Part shown: piece after piece, positions 12,144 to 23,136 of the stretch
Position numbering within the stretch: the stretch's first letter is position 1
Layout: each line of letters opens with the position of its first letter
Assembly: GCA_047967505.1 (NCBI GenBank)
Contig: CM106540.1
DNA: 64,000 bases
Reading direction: 5' to 3' (one strand)
DNA from: Dipteris shenzhenensis
Lineage: Eukaryota > Polypodiophyta > Polypodiopsida > Gleicheniales
Translations under genes and position numbers: made by a program
Notes under the pieces: generated by a model
The model's database searches: none
Seen by the model: only the letters and a program-made list of their open reading frames with translations
What the model was told of the DNA's origin: nothing

Positions 12144-13864
12144 TCATGGCCACAGTTTAGGAAACGTAGACTTTACTCTCTTGTAACGGTGGGGACCTAC
12201 AAATAACAGAACCATTTCACTATTATTGAATTCAAGATGATGCCTGCATTTATTGGTGGGACATTGAAAATACTCTTGCACTTTGCTCATTTGGTCCTTG
12301 AATTGCAGTGAAATATCTTGCATTTCTTGAATAATTTGACCAGCTAAGGCCACTTGATGTTGAAATATAAAATAAGTTGATACTATCGAAGTGTGTCCAG
12401 TGGCTACTTAAAAAGGATTCATGCTGATAGCACTGTGCGAACTTGATGAGTGGAAAATACTCTTCCCAAGAAGATAATCTAGTGTTGTAACATTTATTCC
12501 AAGACTTCATTGACTCTTTCAGTCAGTCCATCTGATTCTACATGATAAGCTAAGAGGAATAGTAATGCTATGCCCAAAGACTCAAAGATAGAATTCCAAA
12601 AGTGACTAGTAAATTCAGGATCTTTGTCTAATTGGATTTCTTTGGCAAACCATCGAATCAAAAAATATGTTGCATGAATATCCATGCAATGTCTATAGAT
12701 TTGAGCACTCTTGTTGCAAAAAATAAAATGTGCCATTGAGACAACTGATTAACGATTACCATAATTGATGCGTTACCTTAGAGGAACGAGGTAGTGCAAT
12801 TCATTAGTTTTCTTTCATTTGTTGGCAAGATAAACAAGATGTAGCCGTCTTCATGACATCACTTTTGATCTAAGGCTAGTAGTAAGTTGCATTGAGTGAC
12901 TTGTAAGTTTTGTCAATGTGGAGGTGTGCAGCATTGGGAACTCAATAATGCTCTTTCAACAAAATACATTCAACATCCTTGTCATGTAGAACACAAATAC
13001 GATATTGGTAATATAGAAGGCCATTTACATAAGAATAGGATGAGAAAATCTTCTATTTTGAAGAGAAAGTTGATCTTTGAGAAGAATCTATACTGTTGTG
13101 CCAAAGTATCTATCTTACATATTTTTTCCTTTAAAAGATTGTGAGATATCAATAGAAAGAGTATGACTTACCATAGTAGAGGCTAGACATAATGCACTAA
13201 GAGTATCCCCAACCACATTGCATAATCTTGGAATGTACTCAACGGTCATATGAAAGTTGGCTAGAAACTCTACCCAGCGTGCTTGATGAGCATGCATAAC
13301 CGGATGACTAAAAATATATCTCAATGAGTTATGATTTATCTCCACTACGTTGTCGGCTCCCATGAGATGATGTTTCCATGTGCAGTAGGCATGAGCAATA
13401 GCAAGAAACTCTTTATAATAAACTAGGTATTTGATTTGGACGTTAGAACGTTTATGGATATCAAAAGCAATAACTTTTCCTACCTCCATCAAGACTGGTC
13501 TAGTAGCTATGTTGGAAGCCTCGGTGATGACCTCAAATGGAAGTTTTGGGTTAGCAATAGCCATAACGGCTGTTGTAGTGAGTGCTTGATTAAGCTATTG
13601 GAAACTATACTCGGTTTCCGGAAGCCACCAAAAAATTATGCCACTTTTCAAAAGCTCGAACATAGGGGCTGCAATCTCTAAGAAGAACTGATAAATCTTG
13701 GTGTTGTAGAAATTTACCCAGAACCAGAAAAGATCGTACAACATGAACATTCCTTGGATTTTTTCTTGGTTGTTTGAGACAATCAACCCATTTGTGGTCA
13801 CCAGTAGAGATGGCGCAAAGTCCTTTGGATGATGTAGCACCCTTGGAATATTGAGCACAATCAT
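12144..13864 (-). pseudogene. Decayed Ty3/gypsy pol (RT end, RNase H, integrase)
   Basis: Read from 13,864 downwards, the order is typical of plant Ty3/gypsy elements. The RT thumb/connection region is at 13,864-13,595 (VNFYNTKIYQFFLEIAAPMF). RNase H is at 13,564-13,115 (HNSLRYIFSHPVMHAHQARW, then DTLSALC where DALSR is usual). The integrase core is at 12,736-12,494 (DPEFTSHFWNSIFESLG…SDGLTERVNEVLE). The integrase C-terminal region runs down to 12,144 (MVLLFVGPHRYKRV). In RNase H the usual TDAS reads TEAS, so a catalytic Asp appears lost. Frames are interrupted repeatedly, so the copy is inactive. Confidence 0.88.
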
Positions 13865-14420
13865 TGCTACGTTAAGATCGAGTAGAGGAACCTACATAGG
13901 GTTGTTGGGACTTATTGGAGTGTTGAGTCTGTCGAGAGTCTTAATTTCTAAAATGTTTTTTGCATTTGGACACATCTTGACAGTGAGAATTGCTAGCTGC
14001 TACTAACAGTGGAGTTCTGGGATTGTGTAGAACCTTACTTTCCTGATCCTCGAAAGTCGTTGACATGCTCTGCATAAGCAAAAACGTTTGATGTGGTGGA
14101 AAGAGTTGCTTTTAAGACGTCTATATGTAATGTGGGATTGAGCCGTGAGATGAAGGCATGAAGCCAAAACTAGGAGATATAGGAAGACATGGAGCTAGTT
14201 TGCTCAGCATGCTTAGAAGTCCGCATTGGCAGGTACAAACTGCTTGCAGAGTACATGTTCAAAACATTTCAATGTGATTATGCTTTTATCGTCCTCCTTA
14301 AGGTGTCTCTGGCACCATCAGAAAGTGTTGTCCTTCAAGAGGGAGGCAACAAGCAAAATTTTCTTGCTTTTAGTTAATTCACTTGTGCCAAAATATAAGT
14401 GCATTTAACGAGGCACTAGT
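13865..14420 (-). pseudogene. Probable gag/protease remnant of the same gypsy element
   Basis: This lies immediately upstream (minus sense) of the gypsy pol, where gag and protease belong. Short minus-strand stretches look like a gag C-terminus with a decayed Cys/His motif near 13,960-13,980 (SNSHCQDVSKCKKHF), but the frame is too broken for a domain call. Assignment rests mainly on position. Confidence 0.4.
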
Positions 14421-16059
14421 AAATAGTTCGGTGACTTCACTCTACAATATAGGCTTTCGACAGTTTCATGTCAATTGTTTTTTAATTACAAGCTTGAAGA
14501 GATGATAGAGAGTGAGAAGTTTTGCATTTTTTTACCTCTAGGGAATTGATCCACATGATTGCATTAGTAGGAGGAAAATAATCCTCATGTATTTCATGAT
14601 TAGCAAAAGGTAGAAAGTAATCCTCATGTACTGGTTGGTGTAGACTAGAACGGTTGTTGCTTAGGGAAACAAGGGTATTGAGCAACGTGTTGCAAGATTG
14701 TCTGGCCAGTTTACCCCAGACCAGAATCTCGCCTCTACGCTTCTTCAAGCCCTAGTGAGTTCTCTACCAGCGACTTCAACCGCCTCTAACACAGAGCAAA
14801 GCTGCCTCTATGACTAAGCTCCATGATGCAAAGCAAACTTCTGCAGTGCCTCCCACGATTCCATCGAGCCCATGTCCTCTCCAACGCAACGTCGTCTCGA
14901 CCTTGATTCACGGACAAAATCTCCGAAGGATTCCAGAGCATCTCAAAAGATTTCGCCAAAACCTATGAGATTTCAAAGAACCTCATCACTCCAAGGGTTG
15001 GCCCAGAAGTCACCACGTGGCCATCTCATTTGCCAACATCACCAACTAGTTAGTGCCATGTGGCATGCTACCCTAGTGCCACGCCACATCACTACCACAT
15101 GGACTGCTCCACCATGTCACTGTCAATTAGGCTGACATGACACATCATCATGCCTTCACCCTGGTCACCTTACCACATCATCATTGCAGTGCCACATTAG
15201 CAACATACCAACTCAGCATGCCATGTGACAGAGTTCTAGCAAGGCACACATCCTCTCCACAGGCACATCTAGCCACTCCATGTGACACACACTGCCATGT
15301 CATCATCAATCTAGTCAACATGCACAATCACCATGTGACTTCTAAGCATTGAGTGCCACACTGGCACAATTTTGTAAACATGTGATCCATAGTGCCACAT
15401 CATCAATGGGCTCACCTCATCATTTTGCCCTCTTTTGTGTTTAAATCCTTCTAGGGGCCGTATCTTTTGATCTAGGCAGAATTTTGCGGCACTCCAAAAA
15501 GCAAAGATGCTCGCCAACTCACGCCCTACGTGCTGAGCACCTTAGATTTCAAATCTGACATTTCCACAAGGCATCATCATCAAAACCTCATCATCGAAAC
15601 CACCTCTTGATTCACTACAAGGCATCTAGTACATAAAACGAATTAAGATAAATATCATTTACTGCATTTGATGCTTCGACATGTAGTCTAGCTCCACCAT
15701 AGAGGAGATCCAACCTCACCAAGCCAAGTCAGCCATTGCCACATTACCCAATTAGTTCCCACTGACGTCAGTCCATGCGGTTCTATCATAGGTGTACACA
15801 TGCACACACTGACACCGATTCAATTCTCTTGGCATTTGGCACTTCAGCACCTCAATGTGACACTTGGCAGAGTTCTCCTTCTCGGATTCAAGATTGTTGC
15901 ACACATCTTACACACACACATGCCACCCATGTACCGTCACTTTGTTGACTTTTGGCATTGGTTCCCGTACACATACATCAACCTTGTACAGCCTCTTGGC
16001 TATGCCCGACACACAGTTGTCATCATTCGATTACATGCTTGATCCTTGACACACAATAG

Positions 16060-16060
<1 letters not shown>
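14421..16060 (+). repeat. CACATC-rich repeat block related to the copia B leader
   Basis: From about 14,860 the sequence is full of short phrases such as CCACATCATCA, GCCATGTGACA and TGCCACATTAG, in the same style as 41,580-42,300 inside copia B. The 15,610-16,040 part aligns with 60,450-60,850 in the same order (GCATTTGA, AGCCATTGCCACAT, ATTAGTTCCCA, CTTGGCAGAGTT, TTGCACACATCTT, then CCTCTTGGCTA). It is therefore a fragment of a dispersed retroelement leader or internal region. The open frames in it are repeat artefacts. Confidence 0.6.

Positions 16061-16062
<2 letters not shown>

Positions 16063-16099
<37 letters not shown>
16063..16099 (+). repeat. (CT)n microsatellite
   Basis: An uninterrupted CT dinucleotide run at the right edge of the CACATC-rich repeat block. 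Confidence 0.95.
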
Positions 16100-16102
<3 letters not shown>

Positions 16103-16463
16103 CATGCGCTCAAGATACAAATGCTTGCATGCCATGATACCGCACATCGCACACATACACGCAAAGATTAGCTTGTTTGATCTAACTCTCCAAGTTTACA
16201 TTAAATACCAATAGGAACCAAAATCAAGCACACATTTTAACTTAACTAAGTAGGCTCTATTACGTTAGTGAGTTTAATTTGACATAATAGTAAGTGGAAT
16301 AAGCCCATAAAGGACAAAATTTAGATCATGCTAAAGTAGATATCCATTTCTTTTATCCAAACACCATCAAGGAAGGATTGAAAACTCAACCAACTATCCA
16401 AATATCTATACAAGTAAACACTTGTTTTATCACAAATATTACTAGACAATAATCCATATTCAA
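16100..16463. other. 3' flank of the dioxygenase gene
   Basis: AT-rich sequence downstream (minus sense) of the dioxygenase stop codon. No coding signal is seen. The transcript 3' end should lie here, but no polyadenylation signal could be chosen with confidence. Confidence 0.4.
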
Positions 16464-16921
16464 TCAATCAAGAAGACCATTGATGCGGAGCGCATCTATC
16501 CGAGCTTTGCCATCGAGTTCCTTGCTCAAATAGTCGGCTACGTAATCTCCCAATCTAATTGAACGATAGCGAGGAACATCATCCGATGAAGTAATTGGAT
16601 GGAGCATTGTGTCGATGGGGGGAGAATAGAAGACAACAATAGACAACCTGTCCTGATCCTTGTTGACCACAGCTCGATGCTCATTACTCAAGTACTTCCC
16701 GTTGCTGACTAGCTGTGGTGTGGAATTCGCAAGAGTGGTCAAAATTGAGTTCATGTTCATTTTTGCTTTGCAATTTATACTAAATGATGATTTGGATAAA
16801 TGAAGGTAACCAAAACAAGTAAATTTGTGTGTGTGTTTGCGCATGCACGAGAGAGAAGAAGAATAATTTTTTAACGTTGGGCCACAAGGTAGGGTTTTCA
16901 CGGGGTCATCAAACCTTGATC

Positions 16922-16956
<35 letters not shown>

Positions 16957-17033
16957 GAACCTTATCACTTGCCCTCATCATGTCAACAATCAAGACACCT
17001 TCCAAGTGTGTGTGTGTGTGTATGTGTGTGTGT

Positions 17034-17066
<33 letters not shown>

Positions 17067-18176
17067 GGAGGGGCACGGGACAAAAGGGTTTTCACCCCTC
17101 CCAAAGAAGTGTGTGTGTGTGAGAGAGAGAGAGAGAGGTGCGAGATTACACGAGAGGTTTTTACTTGGTAGAAGGAGAGCACTTGCCTGCATCATATCGC
17201 CCATATTAACAATCAGGGAACCTTCCAAGGGTTTGACAGTCCACCATCGTCCATCCTTCTTCACCTGTAAACCCTCCACCTCGTCTTGCAGAAGCACAGT
17301 GATTGCTGATCCATCAGAGTGAGGACTCAGACCCATCACAAGATTTGCCTGTGGACATCGAGGATAGTAATTCACTCGCAAGACCATTTGAGCATCTTCA
17401 CCCCCAAATGTATTCTCCAGATGATGGGCATTCAAACCAAGGTTGCCAGATAAAATCCCCAGAATCCTCCCGATAAGTCTCCGTATTTCTATTCCGTAAG
17501 CTTCAAGCGTTTCCCTGCATAAGTGCGATGTCAATATTTGTGCTGTAGAAACGGATATAGACGCATTCGAAGCGCTGTTACAGAGCAATCCGACATACCT
17601 ATATTCAACGGGACTCGCAGGCCAGTATTCTTCGTCCTTGAGCTCAGGGGGGGCCAAGAAGTGTATCAGGGCATCTACCCAATCCAGAATTGTGTCCTTC
17701 GAGAAGGCAAAGATGCGACCGTAACCTGTGGGATGCCAAGACTCGTATTTCATAGGTCGTCGTTGCTTCTCTTCCATGGGCAAATCGAGAAAAGCCTTCG
17801 CTACTTTCTTTACTTTTTCAAGCAGCGTCAAAGAGATGCCGTGATTTACAACCTGCATAGGGGCGACCACAGAGCATCGCCCGAGCTTTCCAATCTCAGG
17901 ATACGGTCACATTTGCTGGACACCGAATGATTGCCACCAAAAACAGAAGCTAACCTGGAAAAATCCCCATTCCTGACAAGCGAGAGCGATGGCTTCCGAG
18001 ACGGAGCGCCCATCTCCGTCTTGCAGCGTGTTAAGGTCGATAAGGGGGATGCTCTCCGGCTGATCCGAGATATCTAGGGAGGCTGCTCTCTTGGCGGGAG
18101 GTTGAACAAATTGGCGAGGCAAATCAAGGCCATTCTGAGAGACGATTTGAGCAAGGTCGACAGGACGCGCAGCCAT
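16464..18176 (-). CDS. 2-oxoglutarate/Fe(II)-dependent dioxygenase (SRG1-like, DOXC class), four exons
   Basis: Exons on the minus strand are 18,176-17,955, 17,852-17,599, 17,514-17,187 and 16,712-16,464, giving 350 aa, the usual family length. Residues ~45-75 form the DIOX_N segment (IPLIDLN…CQEWGFFQ, then VVNHGIS across intron 1). The oxygenase core holds the iron triad H224-x-D226 (SPHSDGS) and H280 (SNEHRAV), and the 2OG-binding pair R290-x-S292 (DRLSIV). Introns are 102, 84 and 474 bp. Introns 1 and 2 are GT-AG, while intron 3 has a GC donor (CAG/GCAAGT). The ATG at 18,176 was chosen because the frame upstream of it has no further ATG near the domain. The enzyme should be soluble and cytosolic, oxidising a small metabolite with 2OG and oxygen. 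Related plant enzymes act in hormone, flavonoid or alkaloid pathways, and the substrate cannot be told. No stop or frameshift was seen, so this is the best-supported intact gene in the window. Confidence 0.93.
16924..17137. repeat. Microsatellite cluster inside dioxygenase intron 3
   Basis: Purine runs (GA)n at 16,924-16,956, 17,033-17,067 and 17,114-17,137 alternate with (GT)n runs at 17,007-17,035 and 17,110-17,121. All lie in the 474-bp third intron. The short GAGA/GTGT blocks are separated by similar unique phrases, suggesting local duplication. Open frames rich in SLSLS and HTHTH across this stretch are artefacts. Confidence 0.92.
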
Positions 18177-19817
18177 AGCAACCAAAGGGGAGGCTCAACC
18201 GATAGCGAAGGCACCGATTTTATGACTCCCACACGACTCTCTTCAACACGCTCACATAATCATGCTCATCAGAGGACTCTCCTCAACATGCTCATCATAC
18301 TTCACGATACACTCTTTGCGAGGAAGTCAATAATCCGAGTTCCAAGAAGCCAGCAAAATGAAAATCGAGCGAGAACACCAATCAAATATTTGTCGACTGA
18401 TGCGACGCACGCCCATGTTCACCAAACATCTCCCACCTTTGCCAGTAGGTGCTACTGGCCTAGGGCCTAGTCCCCATGTTCCCTGGACATCTCCCACCTT
18501 TGCCAGCCTTGGACTAGCTACTCCTCACCTAGTCCCAGTAGCTACTGGCCTTGGACTAGCTACTGGCCTAGTCCCCATGTTCACCAAACATCTCCCGCCT
18601 TGGATTGGCAATTGCTAGTCCATGTGAAAAGCTACATTGAGGAGGACCGTGTGCACCGTTAGGTGCTATCCTTTTTTCTAGCGAGCTCACCATACGGTTG
18701 ACAAAGCAGGCTTCTAGGGGGTGCCCCCACGATTACCTCTTTTGAGGGTACATATCGGTGGTTCTCGCCCCTAAATTGGTAGAGTAGTCTAGTGCAAGTC
18801 TAGTGCATGGGGACTGCCAATCCTAGACAAATCGTTGTTCCATGGGGACCTCCTCTAAGCAATAGCAATGAAGCATCTTTTATATCTACGAGTACTCAAA
18901 CCCGTCTACAATGGGTTTCATTTCCAATTTTATGATGTTGCAAGCGTGCAATTGAAAACTTTGCTATGGTAATGTTTTTATTCCACGTTTTTTAAACCAA
19001 GTAAGTTTGTTTTTAAACTTTGCCATGTGGCAAAGAAGTTTATGAAGAAGTGATGATAAGAGATTATCATACAAACATAATTTTCAAATTTTATTATTAA
19101 CTTGTATTTACTTTTTTATATAATTTCTATAATTCAGAAAATATAAAACATTAAAAGGGTGCATATTGTATAACTTTGTTCAAGCCATAGAATATATAAG
19201 ATAGTGTTTTTTTTCACAATATCTTGAATTACTTTTTTTTTTCTTTATGTATTTATTTTTCCATTGGTATTTAAGAAACACATAACAATTCATTATGCAA
19301 CTTTATGGTAAATTTCTAAATTTTTTTCATTGCATTTAGTTTCTATTCATTTTTGTATAAGATGGTCATGCTTGTCACATCGATATTGTTTGAAATATGC
19401 ATCCAACCAACTGGTATTAAATTTGACTTAACTACATGTAAGTCAAATCATTTTGAGTAGTTATGGATGTGATATGAAAATTTTCTCATTTTACTATATT
19501 TTATGATGACATATATGCTAACATGATTACAAATTGAATCATTTTGACATATTGTTTTAAGAGCATGCACTGACAAAAATTGGATAAAGTTTCAAAAATT
19601 ATATTTTTGGTATATCTTACTTTGGACATTATTGTTTTAGTCAAGTATGACTATGGCAAAGTACTCCATAGGAGTGCACTGGATGCGACGGGGGTCCTAG
19701 TGGATACTTTGTCTAGTTAGTTGGGGATGCCTAACTGGATTGTGTTTTTGCCATGCTAGATGGTCAGTATTGTGGCTGATTCCATGTTCATAATGATGTC
19801 GCTAGTATTATTAGTTT
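18177..19817. other. Dioxygenase upstream region and AT-rich intergenic DNA
   Basis: The promoter of the minus-strand dioxygenase should lie just above 18,176; no clear TATA box was found in the first 200 bp. At 18,400-18,620 a degenerate local repeat carries ACATCTCCCACCTTTGCCAG and ACTAGCTACTGGCCTAGTCC two or three times. From 18,900 to 19,800 the DNA is AT-rich with no gene. Confidence 0.45.
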
Positions 19818-20829
19818 TGTATGACGCTCCATATTTTGTGTATAAATTTCTTTTTAGTTTTAGTAGTAGTAGTTATTTGTGAAATTTATTTTCATGTCAA
19901 TTTTGTGTTTTGAAAATACTAATAAGTAATTTGAGATTTAACAAATTCAAGAATATATATATATATATGCATGAGAGTTGTATCCGGAGTTTGTAGGTTT
20001 AAAGGAAGGTCCAGCTTTGCGGATTCTAAAGGAGAACTTGGAAAGGAGTGATTGATTTAAATAGAACTAAAGTTATTGCTAGAACGGTCTAGGAATGGAG
20101 CAAATTGGTCGTGAAGGGCAAGAAAAGTAGGATAAAGTGGAAAAGCCAGCTAAAAGTGGAGAAAAGCAGGTCGCACCTTTCTTGGATAAAAAAAGCAGTC
20201 ACTATTTTGACCATAACTTTTGATTTCAAACTCAGATTGAGGAGATCTTTTTTTGGTTGAAAAGCTGGGATTGTGATCTACAACTTTCCGGAAGAGGTCA
20301 AGATCTAATTCCATGATTTATTAAGTCAAAAACTCAGAATACACAGAGGCAGCAAGGCAGCATATTTCAAAAGCTTCGAGATTGAGAGTGAGTGAGGAGT
20401 GAGTGCGAGTGAGAGTGAGATTCTTCTTTGGTCAGGTGGTTCGAGCTCCGTACATGGAGTATTGTGATTCTCCTTCTATTGTATTTCAGTTTTCTCCTTC
20501 TCTCTATAGAATCAATCTTGATTTCAAGCTTGTCAAGGATAGAAACATAAAAAGGATCCTATTCAATTTCAGCCTTAATGTTTTCCATTAAATCCATACG
20601 AACAATGGTTAGGGCATTCACAAGAGGACGTCTACTCAAAGCATCAGCCACCTTATTCTCTTTGCCCTCAATGTATTAAATCTCAAAATCATATTCGGAA
20701 AGAAGATCCATCCATGACCTCTGTCTAGTATTCAACAAAGTTTGAGTAAGAATATATTTCAAACTTTGATGATCTAGTCGAATTTCAAACTTCAGACCAA
20801 GTAGAAAATGTCTCTAATGTTTCAATGCA
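19818..20829 (+). repeat. Left arm of a large inverted repeat (gypsy LTR plus RNase H fragment)
   Basis: This arm is the near-identical reverse complement of 21,041-22,197. It begins TGTATGACGCTCCATATTTT, an LTR-like TG end, and includes an (AT)n run at 19,956-19,968. Its inner part (20,580-20,829) encodes a gypsy RNase H tail on the minus strand. About 40 bp present in the other arm near 21,410-21,450 are missing here. LTR and RNase H pieces lie in opposite polarity, so this is a rearranged structure, not a normal element. Confidence 0.88.
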
Positions 20830-21050
20830 TAAACAATAGCAAGCAATTCACGATCATGAATGGGGAATTTCTCTTCATGTTTTCTAAGTTTTCTAGACTC
20901 GTATTCCACTACTCTAACATCTTGAGAAAGAACACATCCAATTTGTGTCTCACTCACATCACAAGTCACAATAAAAGGTTTTCCCAGCTCAGGTATCTTC
21001 AAGATACACTTTTTTGCCACCTTTGGAATTGTTTGTTGTTGTTCATGCAT
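20580..21050 (-). pseudogene. Gypsy RNase H fragment, antisense copy
   Basis: The minus frame from 21,050 reads FIVTCDVSETQIGCVLSQD, then ESRKLRKHEEKFPIHDRELL, then after a stop DHQSLKYILTQ and ADALSRR. This is the RNase H domain of a Ty3/gypsy polyprotein. The usual TDAS is CDVS, retaining the Asp. It spans the spacer and the inner left arm of the inverted repeat, and ends where LTR-like sequence starts. Confidence 0.85.
20830..21040. other. Spacer (loop) of the inverted repeat
   Basis: About 210 bp of single-copy sequence between the two arms. It encodes the N-terminal half of the RNase H domain on the minus strand. In a transcript it would be the loop of a hairpin with arms of about 1 kb. 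Confidence 0.85.
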
Positions 21051-22197
21051 TGAAACATTGGAGACATTTCCTACTTGGTGTGAAGTTTGAAATTCGAATG
21101 GATCATCAAAGTTTGAAATATATTCTTACTCAACCTTTGTTGAATACTAGACAGAGGTGATGGATGGATCTTCTTTTTGAATATGATTTTGAGATTAAAT
21201 ACGTTGAGGGCAAAGAGAATAAGGTGGTTGATGCTTTGAGTAGACGTCCTCTTGTGAATGCCCTAACCATTGTTCGTTCTGATTTAATGGAAAACATTAA
21301 GGCTGAAATTGAACAGCATCCTTATTATGTTTATGTCCTTGACAAGCTTGAAATCAAAATTGATTCTATAGAGAGAAGGAGAAAATTGAAATACAATAAA
21401 AGGAGACTTTCTATTGAATCAAAATCGTTTACAATCAATCCTGGAGTCACAATACTTCATGTACAGAGCTCGAACTGCCGACCACCCCCGAGCTATTCTC
21501 ACTCTCACTCTCACCCTCACTTGCGTCAGATTTCTCACTCTCACTCACACCAAGGTGTTTCAATGAATCTCACTCTCACTTAAGATGATACAACTATAGA
21601 TGAAAGAAGAATCTTACTCTCATTGTCACTCTCAATCTCGGAGCTTCTGAAATATGATGCCTTGCTGCCTCTGCGTATTCTAAGTTTTCGACTTAATAGA
21701 TCATGGAACTAGATCTCGAGCTCTTCTGAAAAGTTGTAGATCACAATCCTAGATTTCCAACAAAAAAAAAATCTCCTTAATTCGAGTTTGGAATCAAAAG
21801 TTATGTTTGAAATAGTGACTATTGTGTTTATCCAAGAAAGGTGCGACCTGCTTTTCCCCACTTTTAGCTGGCTTTTCCACTTTATCCTGCTTTTCTTGCC
21901 CTTCATGACCAATTTGCTCCATTCTTGGACCATTCTAGCAATAACTTTAGTTCTTTTTAAATCAATCACTCCTTTCCAAGTTCTCCTTTAGAATCTGCAA
22001 AGCTGGACCTTTCTTTAAACCTGCAAACTCCAGATACAACTCCCATGCATATATATATATATTCTTGGATTTGTTAGATCTCAAATCACTTATTAGTATT
22101 TTCAAAACACAAAATTGACATGAAAATAAAATTTGCAAATAACTACTACTACTAAAACTAAAAAGAAATTTATATACAAAATATGGAGTGTCACACA
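21041..22197 (-). repeat. Right arm of the large inverted repeat
   Basis: Mirror copy of 19,818-20,829. Its inner part encodes the same RNase H tail on the plus strand (21,164-21,420: EGKENKVVDALSRRPLVNAL). Then come TC-rich LTR-like DNA with many CTCACT units (21,494-21,583), an (AT)n run near 22,050, and an outer end reading GGAGTGTCACACA, complement of the left end. The differences from the left arm noticed by eye are scattered. Confidence 0.88.
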
Positions 22198-22710
22198 AAA
22201 ATGTGGAGCATCACATTTTGTGCTTGATTATTGTACTTTGAGCACGGTTATGTTGGGATCGGTTGATTCAATGATTTGTTCAATTGATTGTTAATAACTA
22301 ATGTAATTGGCGGCTTGAGCACATGTGATGGAACTCACAGCGAGGATTGGAGTTAGTACAAGGGTACCAATCGAGGTATCGCACAGTGCATCTTTTATGG
22401 CCATGGGCCAATTTTATATTTCTTTAATATTGTGAGTTTGAGCAATATATTTTGGAGAGGATATAATTCAATTTTGGGCCCAAAGAGGCTATGTAAAGCA
22501 AATCCCTTATTTTAGAAGAGAAGGATAATTTTGGCTCCTTGTGCTTTTATGAAATATCATAAATACTCTAGATGAAGAAGCGTCGAGCCACTCATTTAGG
22601 GGAGAGATTGTACCCAGTCTGCTTGTCGCTTTTGTGGTGTGATTTGTCTTCTTTTTCTCCAATTGATTAAGTGGTGAATTTTGTGTGGAAGAGTCTACTT
22701 TTTGGTTTCA
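22198..22710 (+). mobile_element. Probable LTR 3' part of an unassigned retrotransposon
   Basis: The sequence ends in …TTTTTGGTTTCA directly before a TGGGATCAGAGC primer-site-like stretch, the layout of a 5' LTR followed by the initiator-Met primer site. The left LTR end was not found. It is adjacent to, but not part of, the inverted repeat. Confidence 0.45.
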
Positions 22711-22725
22711 GTGGGATCAGAGCTT
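22711..22725 (+). promoter_or_regulatory. Primer-binding-site-like sequence
   Basis: GTGGGATCAGAGCTT closely resembles the TGGTATCAGAGC primer site for initiator-Met tRNA in plant LTR retrotransposons. It directly follows a CA-ending LTR-like stretch. Confidence 0.45.
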
Positions 22726-23136
22726 TGGTGACACTCTTGGGGAGGAAGAGAAGAGAAGCTCCCTCATGTGGAAAATTGAAAGAGAGAGTAGTCTTGTCGA
22801 GGATTCTAGAGGACTACTTGTCCAATCACCTGTGTGCTGTGGCTCTGACTCTACCTCTTCATCTACCCCATAGTCCTAGCTTTAATATTTTGTGCACCCT
22901 ACCCACACCTTGGTCTGTGAGATGTCCACGACAAGAAACAAACCAATGTGCAAGAGAAATGCTTATTAAATAAACACAATTAAAATGATGGAGAAAATAT
23001 ATCATCAACGACAAGTAAACAAAATACAATGGAATTCATGAAGAGCAATGATAAATTAAAACAAATAATAAAAGACATGTAGTCTTGCATCCATTGAAAT
23101 ATCCATTTAAATATATGTTTAAATATACAAAAGGCC
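22726..23136. other. Stretch without a recognised gene
   Basis: The sequence after the primer-site-like element is open for about 60-100 codons in two plus frames, but no gag domain could be recognised. The remainder is AT-rich DNA. Confidence 0.3.

Noticed and set aside
16898-17182. Ser/Leu and His/Thr repeat open frames
   Set aside because: They are translations of GA and GT microsatellites inside the dioxygenase intron.
16983-17186. Extension of the dioxygenase exon 3 frame through the intron
   Set aside because: The frame runs into microsatellite-coded sequence; family alignment and the AG/GCAAGT donor place the exon end at 17,187.
20403-20591. Short plus open frames in the inverted repeat as genes
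   Set aside because: They lie in LTR-like sequence mirrored in the other arm and carry no domain.
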